16,760 nucleotides of DNA from FEN-727 sp036508635 (GTDB taxonomy: Bacteria; Actinomycetota; Geothermincolia; Fen-727; Anoxymicrobiaceae): contig DATCGY010000152.1 of the NCBI GenBank assembly GCA_036508635.1, forward strand, positions 1 through 16,760, read 5' to 3'. Positions within the stretch are counted from its first letter, which is position 1, and each line of letters opens with the position of its first letter. The position numbers and the translations under genes are program-made. Under the pieces are notes generated by a model that was not told the DNA's origin, did no database searches, and was given only the letters and a program-made list of their open reading frames with translations. Shown piece after piece: positions 13,653-16,760 of this stretch.

Positions 13653-15335
13653 ATGGTGGAAGAAAGCGAGAACCAGGACCTGGAGAGCGAGCCGGCCGGG
13701 GAACCCGAGCCGGAAGTGAGCGAGCCGACCTCCGGGGAGCCGGAGGCCAGGCGTCCAGGCGCCCGGGCGCAACCAGGGAAACCGGGAGCGGAAGGTCCGC
13801 CGAAGAAGTGGGACCGCGGCCTTATAGTCGTTTTCATCATAATCGCGGCCTACTGCGCGCTTTTCATAACGCTCACACTTCTCAGGTACGCGAATTTCAG
13901 GGCGTCAAACCTGGACACGGCCATATTCAGCCAGGTCACCTGGCTCATGTCGCGGTTCAAAGCGCCTTTCAGCACCATCCGGGGCACCAACCTCTACGGC
14001 GACCACTTCGCGCCGATCCTGGTGCTCCTCGTTCCCCTTTACTGGATAAAGGGCAACGTACCGGCTCTCCTTACCGTGCAGACCATCGTCATCTCGCTCG
14101 GCGCGCTGCCGCTCTACCTGCTGGCCCGCGATAAGCTGAACAGCCGGCCCGTGGCCGTGGCGGTCTCCGCGGCGTTCCTCATCTATCCCGCGACGCAGTT
14201 TCTGAACCTGTTCGACTTCCACCCTGAAGCCATCGGGCTGACGTGCCTGTTATTTGCCTTTCTTGCCATAGACCGCAGGAAGTTCGGGTGGTTCTACGCG
14301 ATGTGTTTCCTCGCCGCCATGTGCAAGGAGGACATGGTCCTCGCGGTGCTGGTGCTTGGAATACTGGTCTACTTCCTGTACGACAAGAGGGCAGGCAAGA
14401 TAGTAGCGTTCAGCTCGCTCCTGTATTTTGTGGTGGTGGTTCTCTTCCTCCTGCCGGCGTTCGCACCGGCCGGCTACCAGTACTCGAGCCGGCTCGGCCA
14501 GTTCGGCAAATCGCCGACCGAGGCCCTGAAGAACATGATCATCCACCCGCGCCACACGATAGAAGTGCTTGCGACCCGGACAAACCTGCGCTACATACTC
14601 GACCTTCTTCTGCCGGTCGCGTTCCTTTCGTTATTAGCACCGGTGTATCTGCTACCGGCTCTGCCGGCGCTCGCAATAAACATAATCAGCGACTTCGGCC
14701 CACAGCACACTATCGGTTTCCAGTACACCGCCGCCATAATCCCGTTCGTCTTTATCGCCGCCATCTTCGGCTTGAGGAGGATAAAGAAGTGGCTCGAGGG
14801 TGGATTCCGGGCGAAGTTGGCGCTCGGAGCAGTGGCCTGGATAATGCTGTTATGCGTGCTGGGGGCGAACATCTATTACGGGCCCAGCCCGGTTTCCGGG
14901 GGGTGGCGGTCCTCGGCGTTCACTTCCGACGCACATATCGACGCCATCAGGAAGGGGCTCGCGCTCATCCCGGATAATGCATCCGTGTCGGCACAGGTGT
15001 TCCTTCTCGCTCACCTGTCGGAGCGCGAGAAGCTCTACATGTTTCCCGAGCCGTACGTGGATCTCGTCGACCTGCGGTACTTCAACTCGATCGGAGATGG
15101 GGTCAAGACCGTTTTCCCCAACACGTACAAGCGGCGTCTCAAAGGTAAGGACCACCGCCTGACGCCTGTCCCCGCGGTAAAGTACATAGCCCTGGACAGG
15201 TCCACCTCGGTGCTTCCGCTGCCGGAGGACGCGCTTCAGTATAAGAAGCTGATACTGCGCGTGATGGCGAACGGCTATAAACCGATCTATGCGAAGAGCG
15301 GTGTCCTGATCCTCGAGAAGAGCGCGAGCCCATGA
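13653..15335 (+). CDS. DUF2079 family polytopic membrane protein (GT-C-like)
   Basis: The protein has 560 residues. Residues 1-52 are an acidic, Pro/Glu/Gly-rich, probably disordered cytoplasmic tail. The first membrane segment is at about 56-78. The DUF2079 signature follows: SNLDTAIFSQVTW (85-97), PFSTIRG (105-111), GDHFAPIL (116-123), FDFHPE (187-192) and CKED (224-227). Eight or more further hydrophobic segments follow, then a soluble C-terminal region from about residue 420. The family's biochemical function is unestablished; its Asp-containing first loop and topology are GT-C-like. That suggests polyprenyl-phosphate-dependent sugar transfer outside the membrane. It is separated from the preceding gene by 114 bp with two possible hairpins. 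Its stop overlaps an ATG (ATGA) that opens only a five-codon frame before the next gene. Confidence 0.85.
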   Translation: MVEESENQDLESEPAGEPEPEVSEPTSGEPEARRPGARAQPGKPGAEGPPKKWDRGLIVVFIIIAAYCALFITLTLLRYANFRASNLDTAIFSQVTWLMSRFKAPFSTIRGTNLYGDHFAPILVLLVPLYWIKGNVPALLTVQTIVISLGALPLYLLARDKLNSRPVAVAVSAAFLIYPATQFLNLFDFHPEAIGLTCLLFAFLAIDRRKFGWFYAMCFLAAMCKEDMVLAVLVLGILVYFLYDKRAGKIVAFSSLLYFVVVVLFLLPAFAPAGYQYSSRLGQFGKSPTEALKNMIIHPRHTIEVLATRTNLRYILDLLLPVAFLSLLAPVYLLPALPALAINIISDFGPQHTIGFQYTAAIIPFVFIAAIFGLRRIKKWLEGGFRAKLALGAVAWIMLLCVLGANIYYGPSPVSGGWRSSAFTSDAHIDAIRKGLALIPDNASVSAQVFLLAHLSEREKLYMFPEPYVDLVDLRYFNSIGDGVKTVFPNTYKRRLKGKDHRLTPVPAVKYIALDRSTSVLPLPEDALQYKKLILRVMANGYKPIYAKSGVLILEKSASP

Positions 15336-15354
15336 GCCGGGCGCATTGAGTACG

Positions 15355-16760
15355 ATGACGCTGAGAGAGCGCTGGAACCGGACAGACTGGTTGCTGATAG
15401 GAGGACTGCTCGTCCTGGTGGTCCTGATATTCTGGCGATTCCTCTTCAACCGCAACTGGTCGTTTGGCGTCGAGCTCGACTTCCTCAGGCAGTTCTACCC
15501 CGCCAGGTTCTACGAGGCCAAGTCATTATCCGGGGGCACGTTCCCGCTCTGGAGCCCATACATCCTTTCCGGCCAGCCGTTCTACGCCTCGTATCAGACG
15601 GCAATGCTGTACCCGTTCAATATCCTTCTCGTCGGTATCTACGGCGCCATAGGCGCCGACTGGTCGCTGAAGGCACAGTGCGTTTTCGTGGTCTTCCATT
15701 TCTATCTCGCGGGGTTGTTCACCTATATCCTGGCCCGTGACCTCAGGGTGGGCCGCGCGGGTGCTTCGGTCGCCGCTGTCACGTTCATGCTCTGCGGCTT
15801 CATGACCGCGCATGCCGGACACCTGAACCAGATGAGCGCCGCCGCATGGATGCCATTGATCTTCTTCCTCTTCAACCGCTCTCTGACACGCCGGAGGCTC
15901 TCGTACGCTATCGCGGCCGGGGCCGCCATGGGCATAGCCCTGCTCGCGGGGCACCTGCAGTCCATCTTCTATCTCTGCGTGATACTCCTGGGGCTCGCCA
16001 TCTTCTACGTCTGGCGGCATTACCGGGGCGACGAGACCCAGGGGGCCGCGTTCAGCGTCGCGGCGCTTGCCCTGACGGTGGGAATCGCGGCCGGGCTCGC
16101 GGCGGTGCAGATAGTCCCGCTGTACGAGCTCATAGGGCTGTCAACGCGCACCCAGATCCCGTACAGCCTCGCCGTGACCGCCAGCCTGCCGCGCTGGCAG
16201 ACCGTCAACCTTATCTTCCCCCATTTCTTCGGCTCGTCGCCCGAGAACTACGTCGGAGGGTGGGCGATGTGGGAGACGTACGGGTACGCCGGGATAGTCG
16301 GCGGAGCGCTGGGCATAGTAGCGCTGCTGAAGAAACCCAGGGGATTCGCCATCTTCCTGTGGGTCGTGCTGATGTCCGCCCTCGTGCTCGCGATAGGACC
16401 GGGCGCCTATGTCTGGACATTGCTGTTCAAGCTTGGGATCTTCGTCAACAGGTTCCGAGACCCCGCCCGGGTCCTTGTCGTGTTCGGGTTCGCCTCGGCG
16501 CTGCTTGCCGGCCTGGGCGCCGATTACCTGGTGGAGAACGTTCGTGACCAGGGCAAGGAAGGCCGCGCCCGGTACCGCGCTGCGCTGCGCCTCGCCTCCG
16601 TGGTGACCGCCGCTGTGGTCGTCCTGGCCGCGGGGCTGACCGCATACGTGCTCACGCGGGGCTCGCGGCCCAGAGGCTCCAACGGCACGGCACTCCTTTC
16701 CATGTTCACACCGTTGCTATTGTTGCTCGTATTCCTCTCGCTGTTGTTCATAACGAGGCG
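15355..16760 (+). CDS. YfhO-like polytopic membrane protein, 3' end beyond window
   Basis: This is an open reading frame of 468 codons that runs off the right edge. The N-terminal membrane segment (about 11-31) is followed by a loop with D42 and the motif PLWSPYILSGQPF (64-76), then QTAMLYPFNIL, GHLQS (199-203), FPHFFGSSPENYVGGW (288-303) and NRFRDPARVLVVF (365-377). This order is typical of the YfhO membrane protein family, proposed to be GT-C-like and linked in Gram-positive bacteria to glycosylation of lipoteichoic acid or surface glycans. I chose ATG 15355. An in-frame TTG at 15346 overlaps the stop of a five-codon frame and is possible. The ribosome site is weak, so translation may depend on coupling with the DUF2079 gene 20 nt upstream. 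YfhO proteins usually run to about 700-900 residues, so perhaps a third to a half is missing here. Confidence 0.82.
   Translation, partial: MTLRERWNRTDWLLIGGLLVLVVLIFWRFLFNRNWSFGVELDFLRQFYPARFYEAKSLSGGTFPLWSPYILSGQPFYASYQTAMLYPFNILLVGIYGAIGADWSLKAQCVFVVFHFYLAGLFTYILARDLRVGRAGASVAAVTFMLCGFMTAHAGHLNQMSAAAWMPLIFFLFNRSLTRRRLSYAIAAGAAMGIALLAGHLQSIFYLCVILLGLAIFYVWRHYRGDETQGAAFSVAALALTVGIAAGLAAVQIVPLYELIGLSTRTQIPYSLAVTASLPRWQTVNLIFPHFFGSSPENYVGGWAMWETYGYAGIVGGALGIVALLKKPRGFAIFLWVVLMSALVLAIGPGAYVWTLLFKLGIFVNRFRDPARVLVVFGFASALLAGLGADYLVENVRDQGKEGRARYRAALRLASVVTAAVVVLAAGLTAYVLTRGSRPRGSNGTALLSMFTPLLLLLVFLSLLFITR

Overview
This 16.8 kb window is a dense bacterial surface-glycan locus, of the O-antigen, exopolysaccharide or glycolipid type. 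The DNA is GC-rich. Shine-Dalgarno sequences precede several starts, and GTG and TTG starts are common. Genes overlap by 1-16 nt, and AGG (Arg) and ATA (Ile) codons are used freely despite the high GC. This points to a bacterium, perhaps a deep-branching actinobacterial or similar environmental lineage. No marker gene is present, so the taxonomy is a weak inference.

Two divergent arms leave a 208 bp intergenic region (5995-6202). The minus arm (5994 down to 119) has five tightly coupled genes, in order of transcription: a protein with an N-terminal glycan-locus module and a degenerate methyltransferase domain; two GT-B (GT4-type) glycosyltransferases; a SAM-dependent methyltransferase with an extra beta-rich N-terminal domain; and a polytopic GT-C-type transferase. 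Beyond it, at the left edge, lies a pair of near-identical 21 bp direct repeats exactly 50 bp apart.

The plus arm (6203 to the right edge) holds: RmlD (dTDP-4-dehydrorhamnose reductase); a GT4 glycosyltransferase; a ketopantoate-reductase-family oxidoreductase with its catalytic residues intact; a small coiled-coil protein carrying the same module as the first minus-arm gene; a GT2 + GT-B fusion glycosyltransferase; a GT-C-type membrane protein; a DUF2079 membrane protein; and a YfhO-like membrane protein cut by the window end.

A likely reading is that cytoplasmic GT-A/GT-B enzymes build a lipid-linked, probably rhamnose-containing oligosaccharide, and methyltransferases or an oxidoreductase supply modifications. 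The four polytopic GT-C-like proteins would then act outside the membrane using polyprenyl-phosphate sugars. Flippase, polymerase, ABC exporter, initiating phosphoglycosyl transferase and rmlABC are not in the window. No tRNA, rRNA, CRISPR array, toxin-antitoxin pair or transposase gene was seen. The most unusual points are the paired module proteins (one fused to a methyltransferase-like domain that has lost its SAM motif), the ketopantoate-reductase homologue inside a glycan operon, and the concentration of different GT-C families.
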